Of a stretch of DNA of 64,000 bases, positions 27,431-36,556 are shown in pieces. This DNA is from JAPPHA01 sp964291635 (lineage in GTDB: Bacteria > Pseudomonadota > Alphaproteobacteria > Rhodobacterales > Rhodobacteraceae). Every line of letters begins with the position of its first letter. Position 1 is the first letter of the stretch. The DNA lies in NCBI GenBank assembly GCA_964291635.2, contig OZ219905.1, forward strand, positions 434,001-498,000, written 5' to 3'. The position numbers and the translations under genes are program-made. The notes under the pieces are model-generated. The model made no database searches. It was not told the DNA's origin and saw nothing but the letters and a program-made list of their open reading frames with translations.

Positions 27431-28761
27431 ATGAATCCCCGGGCGGAAGGCGCGGACTTCCTGATGCAGGATGCCAGTCTGACCGAACTGAAAGGCGCCC
27501 AGGCCTACATCGACGGCACGGCGGACAGTGTCGAAGGCATCACGGTTGTCGATGACCATACGATCGTCTTTGAAACGGCGGTCCCGAACGGAAATTTCTT
27601 TGACAGGGTTGGCAAGGTCTACATCCTTCCGGCGCATCTTTTTGAAGGCAGGCCAATGGAGGATGTGCTGACGGAGGACTGGTGGTCGCCCGAGATGAGA
27701 GTGGGCACTGGCCCATTCGTGTTCGAGGAATATTCCGAGGGACAGTTCGCATCCGTGACCGCGAATGAGGATTACTGGGCCGGCCGGCCGTATCTGGACC
27801 GGATCGTGCTGCGGTTTTTTGATGAATATGAAACCGGATCTCTTGCTTTTGAAAAGGGGGAGGTGGACCAGCTGGATGGTCTCACTTCCCAGGATGTTAC
27901 GCGATATGCCGAGACGAATCCCGAGGGCTATGTTTTCCTGCGCGGAAACCCCCTGTCCGCCAACTACATCAACGTCGCCGACCATCCTGCCCTGAAGGAC
28001 AAAAGGGTCCGCCAGGCGATTTCATTTGCCATCAACCGTCAGCAGCTGATCGATCTCCTGATTCCCTACGGGATGAGGGCTGCCATTTATTCCGTGTTGC
28101 CTGAAGACCATCACCTGTTCAATCCCGATGCCGCGGCCTATCCTTTCGACCCGGACCGGGCGAGGGAACTTCTGGCCGAGGCGAACTGGGATCCGAACCA
28201 GTCCGTGGAGCTGGCGACATACTACGAGCACCAGGACGCTCTTGACTGGCTGGCTTTCATCCAGAAGCAGCTTGGCGATGTGGGCATGAAGACCACTATT
28301 CGGGCGATGAAATGGCCGGACATGGAAAAAGCCGGCGAGGCGGGCGAGCTTGAGCTGTGGCTCACCGGGTATTCGAAAGATGTGGTCAGCAATCACCTAG
28401 CATATTTCGGCACTGGCGGCGCGTGGAATTACGGCGAGTACAACAATCCCGAGTATGAAGAACTCTTGAGGTCGGCAGGCCGCGCCGGCGGAGAGGAACA
28501 GCGGCAGATCTTTATGAAAATGCAGGAGATCTTCAACGTAGAGCTGCCCGGGATACCGATTTGGAACATCACCACTTTCGTTCTGGTGAAACCGCAGTTC
28601 TGCGGTGTTGTCGAGCAGTTTTCCGACCAGCATTTCGCGTACCTGAACGAAAACAACATCTACATGTGCGAAGGCGCGACGGGCACGGTCTCGGTCCGGC
28701 CCGGAGCTCCGGCCAGTCTCGAGCATCCCGGCTACGTCCTGGACAGCCAGTAGAATGGATC

Positions 28762-28788
28762 GGGCAGCAGCGGGTGACGTTGCTGCCC
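28762..28788 (+). terminator. Hairpin after the binding-protein gene
   Basis: GGGCAGCA (28762-28769) and TGCTGCCC (28781-28788), perfect 8-bp arms, 8 bases after the TAG. No T-tract follows (CTTCCC), so it may be a processing stem or weak terminator. Confidence 0.4.
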
Positions 28789-29159
28789 CTTCCCGCCCGG
28801 TTGGTCTGCCGGGACTGCGCGGTGATTGACTGGCGGGTCACTGCACACACAGCGACTGCACTTTCGCGGCACTGACCTGACATCGTGATTCCGAACTGTT
28901 TGCCTGGGCCGTGGGGCCGCGGGCTTTTGGCGGGACGCGGCTTGCAAAATGCAGAGCGCCTGCCGTCCGATGCGGCGTCCACAACCAGCCTTTTCCCGCA
29001 GAGTCACCCGACTCACCCGCTATGTGATCCGGGCGCGAACGGCGCTCGCGAGATACCGGGGAACTTCCTGCGCCCGACAGCATCGCGCAAAATGAGCCAT
29101 GCCTCCTCTTCTATAGACCGTCCGTTGTCCGCCGCGCGCAACCGCCGCCAAGTCTTCGC
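28789..29159. other. Non-coding gap
   Basis: No gene seen between the binding-protein gene and the HsdR remnant. Confidence 0.35.
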
Positions 29160-29398
29160 GTCATCACCCATGAGTTGCTCGAAAAGTTGAAAGGCAACGC
29201 CTCAGCGGACTGGCAGCGCCGCGAACCTGCGCGTCCGAATGCGCGGCGTGCTGGTCAAGCGCATCCTGCGCAAACGCGGCTATCCGCGCGGCCACCAGGA
29301 CGCCGCCGCGCAAACTGTCCTGCAACGGGCTGAGGCGCTTTCCGTAGGTTGGGCAGCGCAGGCAGACCAACCAGTCCATCAAACGGCATGTTCGTCGA
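29160..29398 (+). pseudogene. Remnant of type I restriction subunit HsdR (C-terminus)
   Basis: VITHELLEKLKGNASADWQRR in one frame, then ANLRVRMRGVLVKRILRKRG, YPRGHQDAAAQTVLQRAEAL in the next, matching the extreme C-terminal helical domain of HsdR (the LVKRILRK.GYPPD..QDAAVQTVLQQAE pattern). The frame changes near 29222. No other hsd gene is in the window, so this is a stranded fragment of a lost restriction system. Confidence 0.7.
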
Positions 29399-29687
29399 TT
29401 TCCCTAGTCAATGCTGGAACGCGAACTATGACCGATCGTGATCTGCACACGCCAACAGGCTCGGCGGATCCGTCCGCTGTTTCATGGTCATGATTGAAAC
29501 AGCGAAGCAATGAGAACTGAACGCGTGAACATGAGGGTATTGATTGTCTTTGCGGTTCCCGGGGCAAGCGGCGCCAAATGCCGAACATCCGAAATCCGGG
29601 GAAATCCGGACGCAACATTGACTGATTTGCCGGGTTCATGTCAACGTTCGAATCTGGCGAGATGATTCACAAACTTGGGATTGAGCC

Positions 29688-30533
29688 ATGGACACCCGAC
29701 AGACCGTAAGTGATCTTCGTTATGCGTTAAGCGACACCGAGGTGGGTGCCTATCACCGTGACGGGATAATCGGCCCGTTCACGCTGATGTCGCCGGAGGA
29801 GATGGAGGAGGAACGTTTCATCATAGATCGCGAAATCGTGGCGCCGGCCGGGAACGACGACGACCCCGATATGCATTATCACGACCGCCATTTCGACCAT
29901 GAATCCGTTTGCAGGATCTGCCGGCGCCCGGAACTCGTCGAGAGGGTATCGTCTTTGCTGGGCCCGGATGTGTTGATCTGGCGTTCCAACTTTCAAGTGA
30001 AGAAACCGGCCGCGGTAGCGGTCGGGGATGCAAAGAAATACACGAGGGTGCCGTGGCACCAGGACGGCGCATACTACGACCTCCAGCCGCATGTTTTGGT
30101 GTCTGCCTGGATCGCCATCACGGAATCGACCGAGGAAAATGGCTGTTTAAAGGTGGTCGCTGGTTCGCACTTGCAGACATTCGATCACGACATAGACTCT
30201 GGGAAGTTCGAGTTCGAACGCTCGATTCCGGAAGACGCGATCGACCACAACTCGGTACGCGCGTTTGTCATGCGTCCCGGGGAATTCGTGCTGTTCAACG
30301 AGAACACCGTGCACTCCTCGGGCCCCAATCATACGTCGCAACCACGTATCGGACTGACGCCACGCATCAGCGTGCCATTTGTCCGAGTGACCGGCAATCC
30401 GCGCTACGCCGGCGGCGACTGGGCCGACCGCGCCGGCGACGCGCCTGATGAACTGCGCAAAGTGGCGATGCTGCGCGGCCACGACTATACTGGCCGGCAA
30501 CGGGTCGTTCCCCTTCCCTGTGGAGAAAGCTGA
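29688..30533 (+). CDS. Phytanoyl-CoA dioxygenase (PhyH) family oxygenase, copy 2
   Basis: 281 residues. H-x-D iron ligands in RVPWHQDGAYYDLQP (about 124-128), an asparagine-rich loop and distal His/Arg in ENTVHSSGPNHTSQPRIGLT (about 205-224), so the Fe(II)/2-oxoglutarate centre looks intact. Only distant from copy 1, so it is not a recent duplicate. It lies downstream of the broken solute-binding protein on the same strand, about 930 bp away. Probably processed the same class of substrate; inference. Confidence 0.88.
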   Translation: MDTRQTVSDLRYALSDTEVGAYHRDGIIGPFTLMSPEEMEEERFIIDREIVAPAGNDDDPDMHYHDRHFDHESVCRICRRPELVERVSSLLGPDVLIWRSNFQVKKPAAVAVGDAKKYTRVPWHQDGAYYDLQPHVLVSAWIAITESTEENGCLKVVAGSHLQTFDHDIDSGKFEFERSIPEDAIDHNSVRAFVMRPGEFVLFNENTVHSSGPNHTSQPRIGLTPRISVPFVRVTGNPRYAGGDWADRAGDAPDELRKVAMLRGHDYTGRQRVVPLPCGES

Positions 30534-30846
30534 CGACGGGGCTGGCCGCCGCCAACGTCACACAAGTGGCATCGGCCGGATTGTACCTGCGCACACATAT
30601 GTGAGATTCCGCATGCGACGGTTTCCGCACGCGTGTTACCGAAACGATGGCGCAGCCCTAACGGAGGGTGCGACTGCCTCCGCTCCCGAAAATCCCATAT
30701 GTTTGTGAGCAGGCACAGAAAATTATTTCCAACGAAAGACCCTGCGCCATCGTCGGAGCGAAGTGCATGAGCGCGAACAGCAAGGCTCCGTATGTGGAAA
30801 CCATTGCCGGCATCGATTCCGGAATGCTACAAAAATTGGTAACTGC
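30534..30846. other. Non-coding gap
   Basis: No supportable gene or terminator between the PhyH gene and the IS66 fragment. Confidence 0.35.
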
Positions 30847-31085
30847 TCACCTCTTTTTACCTGTGGTCTGCGGGTAGTGCATCTTGATCATGTCGGCAGC
30901 CTTTTCGGCGAGGGCGATCTGGATGGCCACGAGGGGATTGTATCCGAGCGCGGCCATTGAACTCAGGTAGCTTGAGATTCTGCACCAGGCCTCGGCGTAG
31001 AACCGGTTTCGGAAGCATCCCGAGACCCTTGTATTGACCTTCGCCGCCCTGATTTTCTGTTCGTCGGCCGGGAGATTGTCCGCGT
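30847..31085 (-). pseudogene. IS66-family transposase C-terminal fragment
   Basis: Minus-strand frame ending at 30847 reads RVSGCFRNRFYAEAWCRISS, YLSSMAALGYNPLVAIQIAL, the C-terminal tail typical of IS66 transposases, preceded by NADNLPADEQKIRAAKVN. Upstream of about 31085 the sequence switches to an unrelated plus-strand recombinase remnant, so the rest of the element is gone. Confidence 0.65.
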
Positions 31086-31089
31086 TCTC

Positions 31090-31812
31090 GAGCTGATCGG
31101 CATGGAGGCCGCACTCCGCGTCATCGAAGACGACGCCAACACCGGGTCGGAGGCGGTTCGCCAGCATGAGATCGCGCTCGAGCGCTCGCGTTACGAAGCC
31201 CATCGCGCGTGTCAGCAGTATGATGCCGTCGATCCGGGGAACCGGCAGGTGGCGGGCGACCTGGAGCGCTGGTGGAACGAACGCCTGATTGCGGCGCAGG
31301 CAGTCGAGTCCGCCCTGGAGCATGCGCGCGCGGCCCATGCGGACATGAGGATGTGCCGGGAGGATCGCGACGCCTGCCTGGAGCTCGGTGCCGATCTTAA
31401 GCGGGCATGAAACCATGAAGGTGTCACGGCGGAAACCCGCAAACGCAGACTCCGCGCCGCGGTTGAGGAAGTCATGGCCCGGGTCGAAGACCGGCGAGCC
31501 CGGCTGCTGCTGCACTGGCGCGGCGGCGGCCATACGGAACTGTTCGTTGCCTGGAGAGCGTCCGGGCAACATCGCTATGTGACCGATACCGGGACCGGAG
31601 CCCCGATCACGGCACTGGCGCGACAAATGCCGGATTGGGCGATCGCGGCGCTGCCGAACCGGCCGGGATGGCGCACCGGCAAGGGCAACAGCTCGAGGGA
31701 GGCGAATGTCCGCGGTTTCCACAACGAGCGCGGCATTCCGGTCTACCGGGAAGGCGAGCGGCAGGAGCGCAGCGAAATGACCCTGAGCGAGGCTGCTACG
31801 GCCCTGAGTCCT
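31090..31812 (+). pseudogene. Large serine recombinase remnant (C-terminal half)
   Basis: One frame carries ALRVIEDDANTGSEAVRQHE, ALERSRYEAHRACQQYDAVD, RQVAGDLERWWNE, then a TGA at 31408-31410 where homologues have Trp, then ETRKRRLRAAVEEVMARVED, LLLHWRGGGHTE, RPGWRTGKGNSSREANVR and GIPVY. This is the coiled-coil and C-terminal part of resolvase-type large serine recombinases. The catalytic resolvase domain is absent; the 5' side abuts the IS66 fragment. Confidence 0.75.
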
Positions 31813-31904
31813 CGCTTCGAATCCATTTTGCCCCTCAATTCAAGCGTGTCGTTTACTGTGTTTTCCTGCGAGCACGTGTTCCCGAGCTTCCGATTCAGTA
31901 AATC

Positions 31905-32073
31905 CCCTCCCCGAGAATTGGAGTTTCCGAACCACTCTCAGCGTCAGATCCTTCTCGCCTGCGGCCCGGTAATCCGTAACTGCAACGGTCCCTTGGCCAG
32001 CATATTGCACCGATGTCGCGCCAGACGGGGCGGTGCCTCACAACATCGACCGCCGAGAAGGAGCCAGAATCAC
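31905..32073 (-). pseudogene. Dead start of a multicopper oxidase
   Basis: GTG at 32073-32071 overlaps the lectin TGA exactly as in the functional copy at 9639. It reads VILAPSRRSML, then TGA (32040-32038), then GTAPSGATSVQYAGQGTVAV and EKDLTLRVV, matching SRRSMLRGTAAFGATS and DLILRVQEV of the intact oxidase. All copper motifs are missing: the homology stops near 31905. The Tat motif SRRSML is still recognisable. Confidence 0.85.
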
Positions 32074-32600
32074 GGCCTCACAATCCACTGCTGGAACCGC
32101 ATGTCACCTTCTGAACACCCAGAGAATCCGAGATCGCGTGACATGAAGGGACCTGCAGAGCGGCTGTCGACTCCGACGCTCAGACACTTTGTTTCGTCTA
32201 GCGACGGGCGGATTGTCATGGAGCCGGGATCGTAGATGAACCTTTGTGCACTGGCCGCCGCATCGCAATCAACCAGACCGAGAGGTTCAGACGGATCGTC
32301 CGGATGCAGGTTAACCATGCATTTTCCTTCGAAGGCGACCGATCTGATTTGGCCAGTGGTCTCGGAAAAACGAAACTGCACGTCTCCGCCCCGTGGCTTG
32401 CACGAGTGGGCATGCAGGCGGTCGGACAACCCGCGTCCAATTGTATCGATGCACCATCCGAGGCCATCAACCTCGTCCAGGTTGTCCGCCAGGAAAATGA
32501 CAGGTGGCGGTGTTCGGAGGTCAGGAGGAGCGGCACTTGCCGCAGTGGCTGCGACAAGCAATATCGCCGCTGCAGACGCGAATTCTTGTAAGCGGTGCAT
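32070..32600 (-). CDS. Secreted ricin-type beta-trefoil protein, intact copy
   Basis: 176 residues from ATG 32600, which follows GAGGGACAC. Signal peptide MHRLQEFASAAAILLVAATA with likely cleavage after ASA (about residue 24). Mature part holds three trefoil repeats with the ricin-type C...Q-x-F/W pattern: GLGWCIDTIGRG to DVQFRF, GKCMVNLH to ASAQRFIYD, and TKCLSVGVDSR to MRFQQWIV. Carbohydrate binding is a family inference. No lectin-linked catalytic domain in the same chain; its ancestral partner, the multicopper oxidase, is dead here but alive beside the frameshifted paralogue. Confidence 0.82.
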   Translation of the reverse strand: MHRLQEFASAAAILLVAATAASAAPPDLRTPPPVIFLADNLDEVDGLGWCIDTIGRGLSDRLHAHSCKPRGGDVQFRFSETTGQIRSVAFEGKCMVNLHPDDPSEPLGLVDCDAAASAQRFIYDPGSMTIRPSLDETKCLSVGVDSRSAGPFMSRDLGFSGCSEGDMRFQQWIVRP

Positions 32601-32985
32601 GTGTCCCTCGATTACATTCATGATATCCGTTTTGAACTTATACGCACGTGGGCGGATAGTCCGTCGCAAAATGTGCTTTTGGGCAGGTGGCATCCTTGTC
32701 CGAGGCACGCGACAGAAAGTGCGTCGTGGGTCGCTGCATCAGCGATAACGGGAATCCCAACCGGTTCGCGCTTTCCAGGGGAATTCAAACCATCAACACC
32801 GGTCGAATAGTCAAACCGAAAACGCCGGAATCAAACCGGGCCAAAGGCCCGGGCCTCATTCATTCGCAACTTCGCGACATGGGATAGTTTTGGCTGCCAC
32901 AAGAGGGCACTTGTGGCAGCATGTTCGCATGTTAATCTGATGATCGGATTGTCGTTTCATTACTGCCGAACACAAGGGGGACAGC
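32601..32985. other. Upstream region of lectin copy B and of the oxidoreductase
   Basis: Contains CCGTTTTGAACTTATACGCA (32628-32647), shared with the upstream region of lectin copy A. The remainder has no gene. A divergent promoter for the oxidoreductase should lie toward 32950. Confidence 0.4.
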
Positions 32986-34029
32986 ATGCAGGACGAACAG
33001 CAGGACACGATTGTCGCGGTCGTAGGCTGCGGATTCTACGGCCAGAACCACCTCCACGCCTGGAAGGACCTTGCCCGGGCGGGCGCCAAACTGTCCGTCG
33101 TCTGCGATCTTGACGCCGGGAAGGCGCGGGCCGCAGGCGAGACCTTCGGCGCACGCTGGTACACTGACATCGACGACATGCTCTCACGGGAGCATATCGA
33201 TCTCCTCGACATCCCGACACAGATGCGCAGCCACCGCGCCCTTGCGGCACGGGCAGCCGACAGGGGAATCGCCGCAATCGTCCAGAAACCGCTGGCGCCG
33301 GATGGCGAGGAGGCGGCGGCGATCGTCCGCCACGCCGCCAACTGCAATGCCTGGCTGGCAGTGCACGAGAACTTTCGCTTCAGCACCGTCATGCTCAGAA
33401 TCAAGTCACTTCTCGACTCGGGCGCCATAGGCGCACCGGGTTGGGCACGCCTGTCCTTCCGGACCGACTACGACATCTACACCGGCCAGCCTTATCTCTT
33501 GAAGGAGGAACGGTTCGTGATCCTCGACAACGGCATTCACATCCTGGACCTCGCGCGGTTCTTTCTGGGCGAGGTCGAGCGAATAACCTGCGAAACCCAG
33601 CGCCGGAACCCGCGGGTGACAGGTGACGATACCGCGACCATGCTGCTGCGGCATGAGTCGGGAGCCGTGTCCGTGGTCGAAACCACGTACGAGGCGCACC
33701 GCGTCCCCGACCCCTTCCCTGCCACCATCGTCGAGATCGAAGGATCGAAAGGCTCTATCCTTCTCGACCACGAGGACAACATGACGGTGACATCGGAGGG
33801 TCGGGTGCGGAGCGAACACATCGGCTCGCCGCTCCTGTCATGGACCAGCCGGCCCTGGCACGGCTCGCAGGAGGCGGTCCTCAATGCCAATGCCCATTTC
33901 CTCGAAGCCTTTCGTGCCGGCCGGCCAGCGGCGACCTCAGGCGCCGATAACCTGAAGACGTTTGCACTTGTGGAAGCCGCCTATCTCTCGGCCCAGACGC
34001 ATGAGACCGTCCAACCGCAACCCGCCTGA
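32986..34029 (+). CDS. Gfo/Idh/MocA family oxidoreductase
   Basis: 347 residues. N-terminal Rossmann fold VAVVGCGFYGQNHLHAW (about 10-26) binds NAD(P); the family's EKP-like signature appears as VQKPLAPDGEEA (about 101), followed by the HENFRF segment (about 127) and ILDNGIHILDLARFFLG (about 183-199). C-terminal beta-sheet dimer domain is complete. ATG 32986 has AGGGGGAC eight bases upstream. Probable cytoplasmic sugar or inositol dehydrogenase; substrate unknown. Its place near PhyH and sulfatase genes suggests shared catabolic use. Confidence 0.9.
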   Translation: MQDEQQDTIVAVVGCGFYGQNHLHAWKDLARAGAKLSVVCDLDAGKARAAGETFGARWYTDIDDMLSREHIDLLDIPTQMRSHRALAARAADRGIAAIVQKPLAPDGEEAAAIVRHAANCNAWLAVHENFRFSTVMLRIKSLLDSGAIGAPGWARLSFRTDYDIYTGQPYLLKEERFVILDNGIHILDLARFFLGEVERITCETQRRNPRVTGDDTATMLLRHESGAVSVVETTYEAHRVPDPFPATIVEIEGSKGSILLDHEDNMTVTSEGRVRSEHIGSPLLSWTSRPWHGSQEAVLNANAHFLEAFRAGRPAATSGADNLKTFALVEAAYLSAQTHETVQPQPA

Positions 34030-34556
34030 ACCCGTGCCGCCAACAATTGATCACCTGAAATAATTCGGAACCGCGTGCCCCGATTCCACCACGGTCCGTC
34101 TCGCGGCGGGGCGACTTTCGGCGGAGTTCTTCGAGGAAACTCTAAGGACCATCCTCTGTGACGGGGTGGAGGCGCTTCGAGGCATTGCGTTCGTTGCAAG
34201 GGACCGGGGCAACCTGCGGGCCGGGATTTCGAAATCGGGGCGCTAGCGAACGTGGCTGGCAGCACGCGCCCATCCTAACAGAAAAGTCTCGTTCACTCCC
34301 GTCGACTTGATCCTTTGCAGAGCCCTTGTCGGCGGGCACCACACATCAATCGACGGCCCGACTGGTCGAACTCGTATGTCATGCCGAACATGTCGAACCC
34401 GACTTCGTCAGGGTTCGTGACTCACGGTGTCAGTTCCTCCATTCAGTTAGGGAGACCGGTGACGTGCCGATCCTGCTGCCGCATGTTCGGGTTCCGTCGG
34501 AATCTGTTGTCTTCATGAAAATCCAAGCTTACTCTGGCAATGCATTACACTGGTTC
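34030..34556. other. Non-coding gap
   Basis: 527 bp with no convincing gene. Short frames on both strands lack domain content. Confidence 0.35.
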
Positions 34557-34850
34557 ATGGAATTTGAGTGGGATGAAGAAAGAACCAAAGCAACATCGCC
34601 ATGCATGTTGTGAGCCTTGTCGACGCCAAACGCATCTTTGAGGGCTTCGCCCTTGATGTTGTCGATGATCGCTTTGACTACGGCGAAGAGCAGGTCATCA
34701 GCCTTGGCATTGCGGGCGGTGTCGTAGTCCTGGTTGTTGCACACACGGAGCGCCAGGGTGCAATACGGATCATCTCTGCGCGGCCCGCCAAAAAAATCCG
34801 AGAAGGAACGATATGACGAAGCGGTACGACAAAGCCAGCAGTTCTCAATT
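34557..34850 (+). pseudogene. BrnT toxin with two frameshifts
   Basis: MEFEWDEERTKA is the standard BrnT start. The frame then shifts (one base lost near 34592) and continues as NIAMHVVSLVDAKRIFEGF, DDRFDYGEEQVISLGIAGGV, AIRIISARPAKK, the BrnT core with R/D/Y residues. A second shift within the A7 run at about 34791-34797 leads to SEKERYDEAVRQS, the BrnT C-terminus. No functional toxin is possible. The tail overlaps the antitoxin start and is cut by the IS. Confidence 0.82.
34827..34836. repeat. Left 10-bp target-site duplication
   Basis: CGACAAAGCC, repeated exactly at 39923-39932 flanking the IS. Confidence 0.9.
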
Positions 34851-35443
34851 TAGATTTTTTGACGTGTAAAGCGTTGTAATTGTGTTCTTTTATTTCACGC
34901 GGTGAATTATTTTCCATTGCGTCGTGCCGACCCTCCCGGAGGGCCGGGAGTGATTCGAAAATGCAACACGCGTTGATTTTCAACGATTTTTTCCGCAATT
35001 CCGCCTCACAGGGATTCACTTCGCGGCAATTCCGTGATTCCTCCCGCCCCATGAAGCTGCTCGGCAGATATCTCGCCCGCCTGCGGGAATGCTGCGCCAA
35101 CATGCTCGACCTGCGCAGCGGCAAGAACTGTCAGTATTCCATGATCGACGCCGGCATGGCGGCTTTCTCCGTGTTCTTCACCAAGTCGCCCTCCTTTCTC
35201 GCCCATCAGAAATTGCTCGCCGAACGCCGCGGCCTCTCGAACTGCCTCACCCTCTTCGGAATGAAGAAGATCCCCTCCGACAACCAGATAAGGAACCTCC
35301 TCGACCCGGTGCCGCCGGAACACTTCGACCCGGTCTTCATCGACGTCGCCAGGGACCTCAACAATCGCGGCGCCCTGGCCGCGCTGCGCAGCCGCCGCAG
35401 CGGCCTCAATCACAAGACCCTGATCGCCCTCGACGGTACGGAG

Positions 35444-35475
35444 TACTTCTAATTCCGAATCCGGAATAAGAAGTA
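35444..35475. repeat. Hairpin at the left RIT junction
   Basis: TACTTCTAATTCCG (35444-35457) and its near-inverse CGGAATAAGAAGTA (35462-35475), separated by four bases. One arm is the target sequence itself, so the element end mirrors target DNA. There is no equivalent on the right end, which runs straight from the 24-bp repeat through AAT to the target. Confidence 0.7.
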
Positions 35476-35478
35476 TAA

Positions 35479-35502
35479 TTCCGGAATCCTTTTTATTCCG
35501 GA
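35479..35502. repeat. Left 24-bp terminal inverted repeat of the RIT element
   Basis: TTCCGGAATCC...TTATTCCGGA, exact inverse of 38859-38882. Two TTCCGG cores spaced 17 bases suggest paired recombinase binding sites. Related cores occur just inside (about 35545 and 38788). Confidence 0.88.
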
Positions 35503-35557
35503 AACTCCACCGATCCGATTGAAATCGCGCTGTTTTCCCGCACGAATTCCGGAATAA

Positions 35558-36556
35558 TCACAGTCCGTTGAGGAAAGCCAGCAGGTCGTCCTCGGGACGA
35601 TATCGAGCCGGTTTCAACTGCAATTGCGGGATTTTTGCCATGGCCTGCTCCTTGAGTCTGAGATCGGCGTGCAAGTAGACATAGGTGGTCTCCACGGATT
35701 CATGCCCGAGCCACAATGCGATGACCCCCCGGTCGACACGGTTTTGCAGGAGCGCCATTGCAGCTGTGTGCCTCAGCGAATGAGGAGTTACGCGTTTCTT
35801 CCTCAGCGACGGACATTCGCTCTGTGCGGTGGCGAGGTGCCCGGCCAGCAGGTAATCGAGACTGTCGTGGGTCAACGCTCGGCCCCGCTGATTGGGGAAG
35901 ACGCGATCATCGGGTTCACCGCGGCGTTCCTTCAGCCATGCGCGCAATTCGGTAGCCGCGTCCTTCGCGAGTGGGACGTAACGTTCCTTTCGTCCCTTGC
36001 CGTGACACCGCAGGTGGGCGCCGACACCGACCTGGACATCCCCGCACCGCAGGTTGATGAGTTCGGATGCCCGCAACCCTGTCCGCACGGCAACCAGGAG
36101 CAGGGCGCGGTCGCGCCGCCCCACCCGGGTTGTCGGGTCCGGCGCACACAGCAGGGCCGCGACTTCGTCGTGGTCGAGAAAGGCCACGGGACGGCGGGTG
36201 TAACGCTTGCTCGGCATGGCCAGGACCCGTTGTGCCATGGCGGCATGTTGCGGTTCCTGCAGGGCGATGTAGCGAAAGAACGACCGGATCGCGGCCAGAC
36301 GTGTGTTGCGGGTCCGCGCATCGTTGCCGCGTTCGGTCTCGAGATGGCTGAGGAAGGCGCCGACGAATGACGGGTCGATGTCCTCGACCCGGAGTTCCGA
36401 GGGCGGTTTCTTCAACTCGCGCTGGGCGAAGTGGAGCAGCAGGCGGAAGGTATCGCGGTAACTGGCAATGGTATGCGGGCTCGCCTGGCGTTGTTCGATG
36501 AGACGCCTGGTGAAGTACATGGCCAGGAGCCGGGGGAAGTCGGCATTATGCGTCAT
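35558..36556 (-). CDS. ritC: Tyrosine recombinase, third of the RIT trio
   Basis: 332 residues from ATG 36556, overlapping the stop of the middle gene (ATGA). SAM-like N-domain (about 1-105), catalytic domain with RTGLRASELINLRCGD (first Arg, about 180), HSLRHTAAMALLQN (H-x-x-R, about 269), WLGHESVETTYVYLHADL (His and nucleophilic Tyr, about 292-305). All catalytic residues are present. Longer upstream starts would run through the middle gene and read as shadow sequence. Confidence 0.92.
   Translation of the reverse strand: MTHNADFPRLLAMYFTRRLIEQRQASPHTIASYRDTFRLLLHFAQRELKKPPSELRVEDIDPSFVGAFLSHLETERGNDARTRNTRLAAIRSFFRYIALQEPQHAAMAQRVLAMPSKRYTRRPVAFLDHDEVAALLCAPDPTTRVGRRDRALLLVAVRTGLRASELINLRCGDVQVGVGAHLRCHGKGRKERYVPLAKDAATELRAWLKERRGEPDDRVFPNQRGRALTHDSLDYLLAGHLATAQSECPSLRKKRVTPHSLRHTAAMALLQNRVDRGVIALWLGHESVETTYVYLHADLRLKEQAMAKIPQLQLKPARYRPEDDLLAFLNGL

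Larger units (their letters stand above)
25501..28753 (+). pseudogene. ABC solute-binding protein (SBP_bac_5), broken by IS and tandem duplication
   Basis: Removing the IS (25512-26846) and one 9-bp target copy restores MKNVLKSLALVPVLFVSVGA, a clean signal peptide, with ribosome site AGAGGAG. Deleting one 190-bp repeat unit (27073-27262) then restores one frame from the signal to the end: VSDD, TFHLREGVRFHDGTPLTA (SBP_bac_5 signature), ... , FCGVVEQFSDQHFAYLNENN. The restored protein would be about 570 residues. As it stands, neither the IS nor the repeat permits full translation. Periplasmic binding component of a peptide/opine-type importer, probably for the 14.9-19.1 kb transporter, which lacks its own. 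Confidence 0.85.

Noticed and set aside
30847..31722. Single 291-codon minus gene
   Set aside because: Only its last 70 residues (IS66 tail) read as protein. The rest is antisense to the serine recombinase remnant.
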